Notes: a model not told the origin generated them from the letters alone. A stretch of DNA of 64,000 nt from Ostrinia nubilalis (GCF_963855985.1 NC_087096.1:15190001-15254000); one strand, 5' to 3'; positions 42,944 through 54,090 are shown, numbered from the stretch's first letter. Made by a program: numbers and translations.

Positions 42944-43447
42944 ATGATCTCCCTAACGTCCAATTTTGACCCCAGTAAAAATATCAAAATACCCCAATGC
43001 CTGAAGACGAAAGTCTACAATCAATGTGTGTTACCAGTGATAACTTATGGCTCGGAAACGTGGCCTCTCACTATAGGCCTTATACAGAAGCTCAAAGTTG
43101 CACAGCGTGCTATGGAGAGGGCTATGCTTGGTGTTTCTTTGCGAGATCGAATCAGAAATGAGGAAATCCGTAAACGAACTAAAGTCGCTGACATAGCCCG
43201 ACGGATTAGCAAGCTGAAGTGGCAATGGGCAGGGCACATAGTGCGCAGAACTGACGGCCGATGGGGCAGCAAGGTTCTGGAATGGAGGCCGCGTACCGGA
43301 AGGCGCAGCGTGGGACGTCCACCTACAAGGTGGACCGACGACATCGTAAAGGTAGCAGGGAAGCGCTGGATGCAGGCCGCTACCAATCGATCAACGTGGA
43401 AAGCATTAGGGGAGGCCTATGTTCAGCAGTGGACGTCCTATGGCTGA
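42944..43447 (+). pseudogene. RTE-clade reverse transcriptase, C-terminal relic
   Basis: This is the longest frame of the window, 167 codons including unrelated N-terminal residues. From about residue 18 it is the C-terminal end of an RTE-type non-LTR reverse transcriptase: V-L-P-V-I-T-Y-G-S-E-T-W at 29-40, R-A-M-E-R-A-M-L-G-V-S at 55-65, G-R-P-P-T-R-W-T-D-D-I at 124-134 and Q-Q-W-T-S-Y-G at the stop. The endonuclease and the catalytic YADD-type part are missing, so it is a 5'-truncated dead copy. Intactness of the remaining frame suggests a fairly recent insertion. A (GATGAT)n tail follows at 43448-43470. Confidence 0.9.
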
Positions 43448-43589
43448 CATGATGATGATGATGATGATGAAAAATATCACCGTTTTCAAGATTTTTAAGT
43501 TTTTGTGCATTTTTAGAAAATTGTAATGAAATTATTTAGGTATAATAACAAATAAATACAAATCAAACGAGCCTAAACTCGATGGAATC

Positions 43590-43720
43590 GTTTAATCCCG
43601 GAGTTGCTATGGGGCCACTGGCATTCCAGCTCTACCATCAGATCAGCTCCATGTCATCACAATATTGCATTGTCACCCGAATTACATGTATATCCGAAAT
43701 TTTAACTCAATCAATTGATG
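43590..43720 (-). repeat. Dispersed repeat shared with 52.7-53.0 kb
   Basis: GGAGCTGATCTGATGGTAGA, AATATTGTGATGACATGGAG and GAGTTTAGGCTCGTTTG on the minus strand follow the same order as at 52780-52920 on the plus strand. The class is unknown. Confidence 0.5.
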
Positions 43721-43882
43721 AAGGATTCATAATAAAAAGACAAATACATTTTCAGTTTATTCTTCATATGTGACACAGAGAGAATGACAATAGACAAAAG
43801 CAGATACATTTGCTTTTTTAGGCCATAGACAATACTAGGTACTAATGCGTTCCAATAGGGATGATGACTGGGTAATGAAATC

Positions 43883-44150
43883 GAAATTCTATTTAGTCCG
43901 TCAGACAGATAATTAGAAAATATTAGACTCATATTTGTTAATTTTTTCCATAATCGTATAATTACAGTATTATATTGAGTTGAAATGTCGCGTGACGTCA
44001 CATTTGAGTAAAAATTCTACTCAAGCGTGGCGTATCGCGCCATTTCAACTCGATGTAGCACTGTTATTATTTAATTATGAAAGAAAATAAAAAATATGAG
44101 TCTAATGTTTTCTAATTATCTGTCTGACGGACAAATAATTGAAATTTTGT
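43883..44150. mobile_element. Fold-back MITE
   Basis: The outer arms (AGTCCGTCAGACAGATAATT, AGACTCATATTT) pair with 44090-44150. An inner pair (GAGTTGAAATG with CATTTCAACTC) and a central AGTAAAAATTCTACT palindrome make a nearly continuous hairpin of about 265 bp. Confidence 0.85.
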
Positions 44151-44191
44151 CATCTAGCCTAGTTGTCGTCAGGAAGTTGGTCTAACTAACC

Positions 44192-44970
44192 CATCAAAAA
44201 CAATACTTGTCAAAAAAACCAAGTCTCGCAACTCAGTTGTTCTACGGTAAAAAGTTGTGAGATCCATGTAATACCAAGTCCAGGCCAGGAAATCTTTAAC
44301 GTTTTACATAAATTATTGACTTGGCCATCGCATTAAATAATTTAATTTACACGTGTTTTCATGCGATGGCCAAGTCAATATATTTATGTAAAACGTTAAA
44401 GATTTCCTGGCCTGGACTTGGTATTACATGGATCTCACAACTTTTTACCGTAGAACAACTGAGTTGCGAGACTTGGTTTTTTTGACAAGTATTGTTTTTG
44501 ATGGGATCTCATTTCTTTTTGTATTTTGTAGACAGCAGTTATGTATCTAGAAAACTGGACCGAAATTGAAAAATTTTACTCGACTTGGCGGTTGCGCTAC
44601 CGTGCCCCCAAATATTTTAGTTTTTCCTTGATTCATACACCAAACACTACTTATATTCCAAATTTGAAGCTTCTAGGTCTGCTAGAAGTGCCTTAGAGTT
44701 TTGATGATCGGTGAGTCAGTGAGTCAGTGAGTGACAAAATTAAGTAACTTTGACCCGTTATAATTCTTAAACTACTGGTTCAAATTGAATGAAATTTTAA
44801 ATATACCGTGTCTTTACAATGCCTGCATAGCTAATGAAAATTCAGCCTTCTAGTTTTATCCACAACGAAGTTACAAGCGGTCGAAAATGGCCTGAATTGC
44901 TTCGAGAAAAGGATGGTACGGCCGTGCCGCTTTTTTGCTCGACTTGGTGGGGGCACTGCCGTGCCCCCAG
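44192..44970 (+). mobile_element. Fold-back-headed element, intact-hairpin copy
   Basis: A large hairpin (44192-44504, arms of about 140-150 bp) begins with CCCATCAAAAACAATACTTG. It contains GGCCAGGAAATCTTTAACG and has a short loop of about 30 bp near 44338. It is followed by the same 480-bp body and 3' hairpin GGGGGCACTGCCGTGCCCCC as at 29362-29960. The arms are nearly perfect, so this looks young. The 70-90-codon frames on either strand of the body (44831-45103) have no domain. Confidence 0.75.
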
Positions 44971-45724
44971 ATTCAGCTTGCAAGATTCCACCCGAACAAA
45001 CATTTATGTAATTACCTACATACATCATAAATTGCAAGCTATTTAGCTTGTAATAAAGTCGGGTTTGTTCAAATTTCGAGAACGACTGAACCGACAAAAG
45101 CATTAGAAAATTTACGAAAAATAAAATAAATTTTTATCCCGTACAAAATGTTCATGGATTTTATTTTTATTAAATACCTTCATCAATTTAAGTTTAAAAT
45201 AATAGGCAGTAATGTATGAAGAAAGAGCTTCTATTCTGTATCTACCTATGCCCGTGTATTTTTGATCGGTGTCAAATCGGAGTTTTTGGTGCGGGGTACG
45301 CGGGTGTTGCTCGCGGCGTGAAGGTCAAACGCCCAAGGTCATTGAGGACTCTAATCGCCTTAATGGCAGTAGGTACCTACTGTCCAACGAAAAGCTCCCT
45401 TATAAATCAAGGTTAGAATAGCAATAAAACGATATCTTGCAAAAGTTGGTTTGCCATAGCTATTTACACAGTGGTAGACTGCTTGCGGAAGTCAACTTCT
45501 GCAAGTTTTATTGTTTTATTTTATTTTATTCAGAACAACAAACAATTACATAATATAGCTTATACCAGTATTAATGACTATTATTAATATTACTAATTAT
45601 GTAACCAATAACATTGTTCGCAAAGTAATTTTCAAAAAAGGAAAACAAAAACCAAAGCAGTGACAATCTACTAGTTTTACGTATTAATATAACAAATTTT
45701 AATATAACAAATACAAGACAATAG
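44971..45724. other. Anonymous stretch
   Basis: CAGCTTGCAAGATTCCACCC at 44974-44993 is matched in reverse at 52712-52733. A scrap at about 45335-45366 matches 40938 in reverse. A TTTTA-rich block lies at 45508-45530. No gene. Confidence 0.45.
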
Positions 45725-45925
45725 TGCCGAAACTGTTATGATACACAAAAGTGAAATAATTATAAATTAATTAAATTTTCACTTAATAAATTAAGAGCTC
45801 TAAATAAACATTATTTAGAACTCTTAATTTATTAAGTGCCGAAACTGTTATGATACACAAAAGTGAAATAATTATGAATTAATTAAATTTTAATATTATT
45901 TATTTAGAACTCTTAATTTATTAAG
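45725..45925. repeat. Direct and inverted local repeats
   Basis: GTGCCGAAACTGTTATGATA with the next 35 bases occurs twice (45725 and 45836). Around them CTTAATAAATTAAGAGCTC pairs with later TTAATTTATTAAG blocks. It looks like a fold-back element that duplicated part of itself. Confidence 0.65.
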
Positions 45926-45942
45926 TGAAAATTTATTGCTCC

Positions 45943-46108
45943 GGTACTTGGCCTCCACTCCAGAACTTTGCTGTCCCATCGGCCGTCAGTTCTGCGTACT
46001 ATGTGCCCTGCCCATTGCCACTTCAGCTTGCTAATCAGTCGAGCAGCGGGCTATGTCAGCCATTTAGTTCGTTTACGGATCTAATATTTTCTGATTCGAT
46101 CTCGTAAA
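45943..46108 (-). mobile_element. RTE coding relic lacking the 3' tail
   Basis: On the minus strand it starts at ACGAGATCGAATCAGAAAAT, passes AAGTGGCAATGGGCAGGGCA and GCCGATGGGACAGCAAAG, and breaks off after CTCCAGAACTTTG is read in reverse (GGAGTGGAGGCCAAGTACC). It corresponds to residues 67-117 of the 42944 relic. Loss of the 3' half is unusual and points to a later deletion or recombination. Confidence 0.85.
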
Positions 46109-46145
46109 GTGGTCAAGCTATAATTATGTGAACTTACAGAGTGAA

Positions 46146-46245
46146 GCTTTTTTTTATTTTATTTTTTATGCATAACAAGGCAGGTATTTGACCACAATCG
46201 CACCTGATGTTAAGTGGGATGCAGTCTAGGATGGTACATATCTGC
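46146..46245 (-). mobile_element. LINE 3' tail with poly(A)
   Basis: On the minus strand: GGTACCATCC-like start, GACTGCATCCCACTTAACAT, ATACCTGCCTTGTTATGCAT and an A-rich tail interrupted by T. Confidence 0.75.
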
Positions 46246-46252
46246 CCTGTAA

Positions 46253-46660
46253 GTGCTTATTCACTCTCGCCTTGCTATAGCTATAGATTATAGTGGTCAA
46301 GCTATAGTTGTATGGTCAAATCAATCTTTTAGAAACGTCCAAAAATACCACATCCACTTTCTTCCCACATCTACACCGCGGTATGAAGTCAAAACGCTTG
46401 CCGTGCCGGTTCGTTACCCATGCCCACCATTACCCTTCTCATCAAATTTCCACTTTATTCCCAGCATTAGCTATGAAATAATTCCGAGTGGATACACTCG
46501 AGAATTTTATGAGACCGATTTAGGACTAGCAAGAGTATGTTCGTTTATTGGCAATATGGATGCTATGAATTCAATAAAAGTTATATTATTCACCATTGAA
46601 TTGCCTTATGAAGTATGCGAATGCTTTTTATTGAACAATACATTCAATACTTGCAATTAA
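46253..46660 (+). other. Unassigned 135-codon open frame
   Basis: This is long for the local base composition, but no domain, signal peptide or splice context was recognised. It begins directly after a LINE tail and holds a duplicated TATAG-GTGGTCAAGCTATAG scrap. A chance frame is most likely; a decayed element coding part is possible. Confidence 0.2.
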
Positions 46661-46727
46661 GCGATATCAAATCAATTGATATGAAGAAATATTACAGTCT
46701 ATTGCATATTCCAGAACTTTTTTCTTG

Positions 46728-46832
46728 GATATCATCATAATTTCAGCTACAGGACTTCCACTGCTGAACATATTGACCAGTTGGTAGCGGCCTGCATCCA
46801 GCACCTTTCTACTACCTTTATGAGGTCGGTGA
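46728..46832 (-). mobile_element. RTE 3' relic with inner deletion
   Basis: On the minus strand: CACCGACCTCATAAAGGTAG, AGGTGCTGGATGCAGGCCGC, then a direct jump from the CAACTGGTC region to ATGTTCAGCAGTGGAAGTCC. The GGGGGAGGCC block is missing. Confidence 0.8.
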
Positions 46833-46845
46833 ATAGCATTCTTAC

Positions 46846-46900
46846 TTACATTAGTGGGTAGAGCGGGTTGATTTTTTACAATCAACGGGTTCAAATCCAA
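46846..46900 (+). other. tRNA-like relic
   Basis: TAGTGGGTAGAGC resembles an A box and GGGTTCAAATCC a B box, 36 bp apart. TTGATT and AATCAA between them can pair like an anticodon stem. The T stem does not close properly, so it is not a working tRNA gene. It may be a SINE head fragment. Confidence 0.3.
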
Positions 46901-46959
46901 AGATAATTTATAATCCAAAAATCTTAAAAAATATGTTAAACTAACGGCGAATTTGTCCC

Positions 46960-47015
46960 CCGTTTTACCCCCTTAGGGGTGGAGTTTCTTAAAATCCGTT
47001 CTTAGTAGATGTGTA
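46960..47015 (-). mobile_element. Helitron-like scrap
   Basis: CGTTTTACCCCCTTAGGGGT and TCCGTTCTTAGTAGATG are the reverse of the same block in the Helitron at 57831-58045. The CTAGT end is missing. Confidence 0.6.
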
Positions 47016-47060
47016 CAACCTATAAGGAACCTAACTGCCACATCATTTCAAGTTTGTAGG

Positions 47061-47514
47061 TGTAGATTTCGTGATTAATCAGTGCCTACAGTCGCTTTTA
47101 TGTACCTATCTCTATATTGATGAATCTTATTAGTTCTTATAAAAGTTGGCCCAGTTTTCCATTTTACAAGAATATTAATAATGATAATCAGATAAAGATA
47201 CTTTATAATGTAGCATTCTGAATCCACTTCGCGTAATGTAAGCAGAATCGGCTAACAAAGTTGTACTTCTCCGCCACTGAAGGTCTATTAAAACTTCGAC
47301 ACCGTTAATTTTAGAAGCAGTTAAATCCAGTTAAATCAGGTTTAAGCCTTTTCAGTCTGTTTCCACATTATGTGGAGTAATGTATGAAACGTGGGCGACG
47401 TAGATTGAGAACTTAGCATTAGGGAAATTATTTCTGAAAGGATGAATTAGATTTTGAGAAAATTAGGTTTATTTACGTATGCATTTCAAGTATTATGTAA
47501 ACTTATATCTAAAT
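47061..47514. other. Anonymous AT-rich stretch
   Basis: Nothing was recognised. Confidence 0.5.
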
Positions 47515-47730
47515 ATATATCTGAAAGGTGACTGACTGACTGACATAGTGATCTATCAACGCACAGCCCAAACCAGTGGACGGATCGGGCTGAAATTTGG
47601 CATATATGTAGATGTTATGACGTAGGCATCCGCTAAGAAAGGATTTTACAAAACTGTGGAGCCTTAGGGGTGGCCCTAAGGCTACCACCTTACGGGATTC
47701 ACGCGTACGAAGTCGCGGGCTGCCGCTAGT
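47515..47730 (+). mobile_element. Non-autonomous Helitron
   Basis: (TGAC)n at 47528-47546, then ATCAACGCACAGCCCAAACC, GGATCGGGCTGAAATTTGGC and the end GTCGCGGGCTGCCGCTAGT. A CCTTAGGGGTGGCCCTAAGG palindrome at 47662-47681 looks like a local foldback copy of the usual CCCTAAGGGG block. Confidence 0.85.
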
Positions 47731-48123
47731 TTAAAATAAGAGGAATTGTGGTAGATATGTGATGGCACGAATATTACTTTTATTACGATTGGTTCATTAA
47801 TCCTGGATGTTTGCAAGCAATCAAGTATTTCGAAAGCGAATATTTGCGAAACTAATGAAAACAGATTGAGTATTGACATAGTTCTGCATAAAAATAATAA
47901 AATAATTTCAGCAAAAGTCAGTCGCCAGCCAGCATATTAAATTGTACATTTTTGATACATTCAGTATTCTAAAGACAAAAATTACATAAAATAATGAAGT
48001 TCCTGTGCAAACACAACTACGTAGATAAAATTGTGTAGGTGCCTACATTAAATCAACTTTAACACTATTCAGTATCAAGACACAATTCTCTGACAAGCGT
48101 GAGATAAGTACGCACACTAGATT
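47731..48123. other. Anonymous AT-rich stretch
   Basis: Nothing was recognised. Confidence 0.5.
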
Positions 48124-48280
48124 AAGGCTGGGTTACACCATCTTACTTTGACTTTGACAAACGTCAAAAATCTGTCAAACTCCATACAAAACACACCGGT
48201 TATCGTTATAGTTGACCGTGATTTTTAAATTAATCGGACTAGTTATTACTATTAAACTTAGGTGGTGCAACGCAGCCTAA
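48124..48280. mobile_element. MITE, GGCTGNGTTGCACCA family, longer variant
   Basis: The ends are AAGGCTGGGTTACACCATC and GGTGGTGCAACGCAGCCT. About 35 extra bases (48214-48250) sit between the usual core and right arm. Confidence 0.85.
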
Positions 48281-48726
48281 AAGCAACTTCATTAACTGTA
48301 AAACGTTTTGTCACTAGTTTTAGTTACAAGTTGCAACGGGCTCTATCATAAATCCTTACCACAAACTTAGTTAAAAACTCAAACAGGCACTGAAACTAAA
48401 AACGACGTGGCATTTTAATTAAAATCGCCACAACGCCATAGAGGTGTCCGAAAAAGCGTTAATACCCGTCCCGTACCGTTGAAGGCTCATCTATATGGTC
48501 ATAACATTTAAATTTCGTAAAAATACACGTGACACTTTGAAAATAAACAAAAACAGTGGACACAGCCCGGCTGATACATAATTGAACGCGTTCATCCGCC
48601 GCGGCTGGGGTGACCGTGCTTTTTAAATTAATCAGATTTTAGTTCTCCAACCAAATTATTTAACGTCAAAGTAAAAACAGTACTACTTCAACTGTTATTA
48701 ATTAAGAGACAATATAAAACAATATC
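48281..48726. other. Anonymous stretch
   Basis: TGACCGTG-TTTTTAAATTAATC occurs twice (about 48212 and 48612), a small local repeat shared with the MITE interior. Nothing else. Confidence 0.45.
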
Positions 48727-48836
48727 TGATCTGGTGAAGGTCGCGGGAAGAGCCTGGATGCGGGCAGCGCAGGACCGTTCATTGTGGAAAACCTTGGAGG
48801 AAGCCTTTGTCCAGCAGTGGACGAACGAACGAACGC
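48727..48836 (+). mobile_element. RTE 3' relic, (AACG)n-tailed
   Basis: TCTGGTGAAGGTCGCGGGAA, GGATGCGGGCAGCGCAGGA, CTTTGTCCAGCAGTGGACG and a GAACGAACGAACG tail. The final stop region is missing: the tail follows GTGGAC directly. Confidence 0.85.
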
Positions 48837-48926
48837 TAAAAAAACAATTAAAGAATAATCACGAGACAATAAATAAATCGATTATGCACAAAAAACATTT
48901 TAAAGAGTTTCTCTACCCGTTCTTTT

Positions 48927-49030
48927 CAAGTTTTTTTTTTATGCATAACAAGGCAGTTATTTAACTGCAATCACACAGATGTTAAGTGACATACAAAAGA
49001 TGTGCACCCACCAGCCCTGTAGTGCCTATT
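48927..49030 (-). mobile_element. LINE 3' tail with poly(A)
   Basis: On the minus strand: ACTACAGGGCTGGTGGGTGC, ACATCTGTGTGATTGCAG, CTGCCTTGTTATGCAT and an A9 tail. Confidence 0.7.
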
Positions 49031-50172
49031 CACATTCACCTTAAAGAGCAATTTACAAAAAAAAAATTTGCTAAAGATCTCAAAAGATAAAAAAGCTTTT
49101 TGTTGCTTTATTGATTTTCATCTATCGATCAAAATCTTTTTATGCACTTACACATTCATAAACTTCCTACGTGACTGCTAACTCATGGCGACCCCAAGTG
49201 CAATGTAAACCGAACTGAATTAATAGCCCGCGCCCTGCTGCATGAAACATGTCGTCATCTCGCTTTGGTGATCTACGTTTGCCATCTATTTGTTATATCA
49301 TGAATTTCTATGCAGCCTAACAAAATCTACCTTTTGGTATTTGGTTCATTGAAACGTATAACGTAGTACAATGTTCAAATTATCTGACTGTGACAACCTT
49401 ACTTGTATGCCGCAGTTACACTATGCGGGATTTTGAGCGAGACGAAGCGCGAGTTCGCACATCGAAGTATGGGCGACACACGGTGAATTTAACTGAAGTG
49501 CGTGTTTACATTATGTCTCGATCAATTTTCCGCACTGTGTAACTGCGCCAATAAAATAAAAATTATTTGAGACCGTACTTTAATCGAACACATTACAAAA
49601 GCATGAACCCCATTTTACGCGGGTCGTCGTTCTCACGAAGAGAAGAAGTTTCACGAAATTGCCAATAGATGGAGCTGTTCGGCTTTAGATCGCGGTATCA
49701 TTTGAATTTTTCGTCCAAGCTTAATACATCTTGTCTCGATACCCTCGATACGAGGTAACCCAGCCTTATACCCCTAGAATCGAAAAATTTTTGAAGACGT
49801 ATCGGTTATACGTCGCTAAAAACCTAATTGTAATGTTGTTACGAACACTAACTCCACTCCAGAACCTAGTTAGAAAGAATATGTACACAAAAAACCAGCT
49901 CTATATTTAAAAGTGAGTGGTGAATTGCAACATGAATTGAATTTTTGATACAGAGCACGCCATTCTGGACAGATATTGCTTCTTTTTTAATAAAGCATAT
50001 CTTTGTCCTTTTATCGTGATAAATGATTTTTAAAACGTACACTTTTGTGCCTTCCGACGAAAAATGACGTTGAATGTAAAATGTGAGGCTTTTGTGAACT
50101 TCTGGGCTATATTGGGGATTGGATTTTGGATTCCACATACTTTCATCATTTTCATGAGTGAAAAGAGACACA
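49031..50172. other. Anonymous stretch with a 134-codon minus frame
   Basis: The minus frame 49866-50270 starts inside a MITE (50173-50316) and reads about 95 further codons of unmatched sequence. Its part outside the MITE has no recognised domain. A chance frame or an unrecognised old element is likelier than a gene. Confidence 0.35.
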
Positions 50173-50316
50173 CCTGTATTTAAAAACAATGCTTGCTTAA
50201 GTGAAGCAGCAAATCGAACGCACAGCGTTGAATAGAGCTCTGTGATTGGTTCGTGTGTCACCCTGTGCATCCAAGCGCACTGTGAGACCTCATAGTAATG
50301 TTTGTGAATGCGGGCG
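50173..50316. mobile_element. MITE, second copy of the 55461 family
   Basis: TGCTTGCTTAAGTGAAGCAG, AATCGAACGCACAGCGTTG and GTGATTGGTTCGTGTGTCAC match 55461-55609. The right end GTTTGTGAATGCGGGCGT is kept, and the left end is degraded. Confidence 0.8.
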
Positions 50317-50822
50317 TTTTTTCCGGCGTTGCTTCTGCAGCGCTTGAAATTGAAATATAATTATTTGGATCTATTCTACAGCTAGCTTTTCAAAAATGGT
50401 AAATTCGACTTCTGTAGAATAGGTACACTTGACTACACAATCTTGTTGCAAAGTAGCGTTTATTGCAATTACATAAGAACCCATAATTAGCTTGATATGC
50501 TCTCGTCAGTACAAATTGATTTTTCACTCAAGAAACGTACGACTGCCATTTTGTCAAGGTGATCTCTCGCTAATGCTCAAGATTCGCTCCCCGGAGTTAC
50601 GCATGCTACTTTCGCCTCTACGATCCATCAGACGCTAAAATTAGCATATCAAATTTCCCTATCCACTTAAGGTGTGGATTATTAATTCCACAGATAACTG
50701 GGACTCCAACAAATCAAGGGATTGCGATGTGTGGAGATAAAATGCAAATTGTGAGAGCATTCGAATTTGATTTATCGGTGGGAGAAGGGATGTGGTGTTT
50801 TGGATTATTTTTCATCTTGTAT
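50317..50822. other. Anonymous stretch
   Basis: Nothing was recognised. Confidence 0.5.
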
Positions 50823-50932
50823 TCATCATCATCATCATCATTTCAGCCATAGGACGTCCACTGCTGAACATAGGCCGCCCCCAATGCTTTCCACGTTGAT
50901 CGATTGGTAGCGGCCTGCGTCCAGCTTGTATT
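50823..50932 (-). mobile_element. RTE 3' relic, (ATG)n-tailed
   Basis: On the minus strand: AGCTGGACGCAGGCCGCTAC, ATCGATCAACGTGGAAAGC, GGGGGCGGCCTATGTTCAGC and a six-triplet ATG tail. Confidence 0.88.
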
Positions 50933-51137
50933 AATTAGTAGAAACAATTTCGCTCATACAGTTGCAGAGTTAATGCAAGCTTAAAAGCACACAAGCATAT
51001 CGGATGCATAGGTAACTACTCGTACTCGTATATCATGCATTTATACCACACACAATCATAGCACAGATTTTTTTTTCAGCCATCATGCAAGCCACCATAG
51101 CAGTTGTTTTAAACGTATTTATTTCAAATCGAAACCC

Positions 51138-51285
51138 ACATGGTGGACCGACAACCTCATATAGGTAGCAGGATTAAGGCGCTGGATGCAGGCCGCTATC
51201 AACAAAAGTCAATAAGGAAATCATTGGGGGAGGCCTATAATGTTCAGAAGTGGGCGTCCAGTGGCTGAAATGATGATGATGATAA
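51138..51285 (+). mobile_element. RTE 3' relic, (ATG)n-tailed
   Basis: ATGGTGGACCGACAACCTCA, AAGGCGCTGGATGCAGGCC, GGGGGAGGCCTATAATGTTC and GTGGCTGAAATGATGATG, with two small indels that break the frame. Confidence 0.88.
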
Positions 51286-52711
51286 TGAAATTCGAAACCA
51301 GCCAAGTAAGTCAGACTCGCACATGAATGGTTCTATACAAGATTGATCTTCCTATTGTCATTATCAAAATAGCCCAAAACACGATTCCACAGACATAGGC
51401 TTAGCACCCTTTGGGCCCACAAAAGTAAATAGTCTGAAACCAAATAGAGCCTTTGGAAACGAGAAAGTTTTTCGGCCATTCCCAATGGTCTCTATCGGCG
51501 GCATCCCTCGACAATAGGCGGGTAGTCGGGTACTATCTTGTGATAAGACGCCAGTTCTGTTATCAGTGAACTCATCTTTTGTTTGAAACCGCTCGGATGC
51601 CGACTGGATGTCATTTTACATATTGATTGTGGGAGAAAATATCTTATGGCATTAAGTTCACGTTTGTGCTGTTTTTTGTATATTAATGCGTTTTTATTTT
51701 ATTGGAAAAGATACACCTAACACTAATACAATGTAATATTTATATGAAACGTGAAAGTCATAATTGGATACCTACAGTGAAATTTCAAAGCTCATCTCTT
51801 TGTAGAGATATGTAGAGATTTAGAAAAATTAAATATACGAGTAATAGATATTAAAAATTACTAATTAAAATACATACAAAAGTTGTTGAAAAGCCTCTAT
51901 TATAACTGAAAACAAGGTGCCACAGTATTGAGCTTGACATGCCGTTGGGTACAATCAAGCTATAATTCAAGCTATTCAGAGCGAGTGAGCCAAAGAGGAA
52001 GCCTATCGGTTCACAGGCCAGCGCGCGCGCACAATATGACTGTAATATGGGTATAGTATACCGGATATGTGACAAGACATTCTATGTACATATTGTGTAG
52101 AAAATGAGCCGTTTATATAGAATTAACAGAAAAATATAAATTCGACAAAAAATGTTGTGCGTTTTTGATAGGGGTGTTCAAATTATTTATTAGGATGTAT
52201 GCGTTTTACAGCGCACTATAGGTAATTTTTACAATGTTAGCGACTGTTGATTTTACAATATAAAAGTTACTATGTTTTTCGTCATTTAAAAATCTTCATC
52301 AAATAATAGACACGTCTCAGAACTACAAAAGATACACATACTCGTACTTTTACAAATATGAAAAAAAAAAAATGTTATAATAAAATGTCTCAACGACTGC
52401 TATTGCAACCAACTCTCAAAATTTTTCTGAAGAGTGTGCACCTGATATTGATGCTGTTTTGTTTTTAATAGCCTACACAGATTCAAATAGTGGTCAGGGC
52501 TAGGGCGCATCCATTATTAATGAAGAATGTTCATTAATTTTGTTTTTTAGCTTTCTGTATTCTCTGTTAAAAATAAAAAATACACGTGAAAGAATTATTT
52601 CGATACGTCAATTAGTTTCCAAGATATTGAATTTTAAAAGTGCGGGCGGCGGCCGGCCCGCCATTTTATGCGCGTGACGTCATATTACAGTGACTGGCTC
52701 ATATTTGTATG
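51286..52711. other. Anonymous stretch
   Basis: No repeat ends or credible frames; a CpG patch lies at 52640-52680 (GCGGGCGGCGGCCGGCCCGC). Confidence 0.5.
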
Positions 52712-52980
52712 GGTGGAATCTTGCAAGCTGAATTAAGACCCACTTCCAGGCAACCGATTAAGCTGAAATTTCGCAAACACATGTGATTTGGATGACCATG
52801 CAATATTATGATGACATGGAGCTGATCTGATGATGGAGCTGGAAGGTGGCCATAGGAACTCTATAATAAAACGACTTAAATGCATCGAGTTTGGGCTCGT
52901 TCGTTTTGTATTGATGAGTATTTTAATTCTATATAATAATCAGGGTCTAATGATGAAGCTGGAAGGTAATTCGCAATAAA
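52712..52980 (+). repeat. Dispersed repeat with inner duplication
   Basis: GGTGGAATCTTGCAAGCTGA at the left matches 44974-44993 in reverse. GATGATGGAGCTGGAAGGT occurs at 52831 and, varied, at 52951; each is followed by AATAAAACGAC and a GAGTTTGGG block. The class is unknown; copies also lie at 42780 and 43590. Confidence 0.55.
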
Positions 52981-53067
52981 ACGACACAATCGCATCAAGT
53001 TTGGGTTTGGTTCAATTTTAATTTCTGTGATGGGTCTGGGTCTTAATAATTATGTATAATAAGTTTG

Positions 53068-53123
53068 TATTTACAAAAAAAAATGTATTTAAGTATGTTT
53101 ATATCCGTTTTCTAGTGAGCGGA
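53068..53123 (+). mobile_element. SINE body fragment
   Basis: GTATTTACAAAAAAAAATG, TATTTAAGTATGTTTATATC and CGTTTTCTAGT match the body of the SINE at 60145-60412. Confidence 0.6.
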
Positions 53124-53515
53124 CACTGTGAATGTACGTCACGCGGGGTCACGTGACCGTCGGCGGGACTCAATATTTAAGCGAACTTTGAATGCCTATA
53201 AAATCATAACTACTGGGTATTTTTGAATGAAATAAAAACTAATGTATTTGTATATGTAAAAGCTTAACTTTAACATAGGTTTCAAGTGATTTTGCATACC
53301 TAGTAACATTCTCAATTCAAGTAACATTATAGTGCGGCTGACGCAATGCACCGCAAATTGTGTCATACCGTGACATAGATATTTTGGCAGCGTTACCAAA
53401 GGCCATTATTAAATTTCCATTATTTCAAACCGTACCGAAAGTCAGTCAGTTCTTTTCTATTAGACGGTACAATTAAATTGTATGATAAAATGCCTGTTTG
53501 TTCAGTGTCATATTC

Positions 53516-53662
53516 AAGGTGGACCGACGACATCATAAAGGTAGCAGGAAGGCGCTGGACGCAGGCCGCTACCAACCAGGCAACATGGAAGCATTGGGGG
53601 AGGCCTATGTTCAGCAGTCGACGTCCTATGGCTGAGATGATGATGATAATGATGATGATTCA
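53516..53662 (+). mobile_element. RTE 3' relic, (ATG)n-tailed
   Basis: AAGGTGGACCGACGACATCA, GGCGCTGGACGCAGGCCGC, GGGGGAGGCCTATGTTCAGC and an interrupted GATGATGAT tail. One base is lost near 53590, shifting the frame. Confidence 0.88.
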
Positions 53663-53932
53663 AAAGATTTTCTTTAACAGGTGGTAAAAGAAGTGTTCTA
53701 CGTATGGTTGCGGTTAAGAAGGCCTCCCTAGTCCCTGCAGGTGTACTGCCCTCTCTAATTTACCAAAAGGAATTGACCTACACTCTCTACTTGGGCCAGA
53801 TGTTCGCATTGTCCCTTAGTCGATGCTTCATCCACGGAAATAATAAGAGTGGTGGTCCTATTATAATTCTAAGAGTAGGTACTCTCCAGGGACCCTAACC
53901 ATACGGCATGCTACATTTCATTCACATTCCAG
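53663..53932. other. Anonymous stretch
   Basis: A 64-codon frame (53704-53898) has no domain. Nothing else. Confidence 0.45.
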
Positions 53933-54090
53933 TTCGTTCATTGCAGCCATTAACGTCCTCTGCTGGAAAATGGCCTCCCCCATGGATTCCCACGTCAGGT
54001 CCTGCGTTACCCGCATCTAGGTACTTCGCATGACCTTCACCAGATCGTCGGTCCCTCTAGTACGAGGTCTGCCCACTACGTTCCAGCAAG
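53933..54090 (-). mobile_element. RTE 3' relic, (AACG)n-type
   Basis: On the minus strand: GTAGTGGGCAGACCTCGTAC, ACCGACGATCTGGTGAAGG, GGTAACGCAGGACCTGACG and GGGGGAGGCCATTTTCCAGC. The tail GAACGAAC follows at 53933. Confidence 0.85.

Noticed and set aside
46253..46660. 135-codon plus-strand open frame as a host gene
   Set aside because: No domain, signal peptide or splice context, and it begins at the edge of a LINE tail. Kept only as a low-confidence unassigned frame.
49866..50270. 134-codon minus-strand open frame as a host gene
   Set aside because: Its N-terminal third is translated from a MITE with a sister copy at 55461-55609, and the rest has no recognisable domain.
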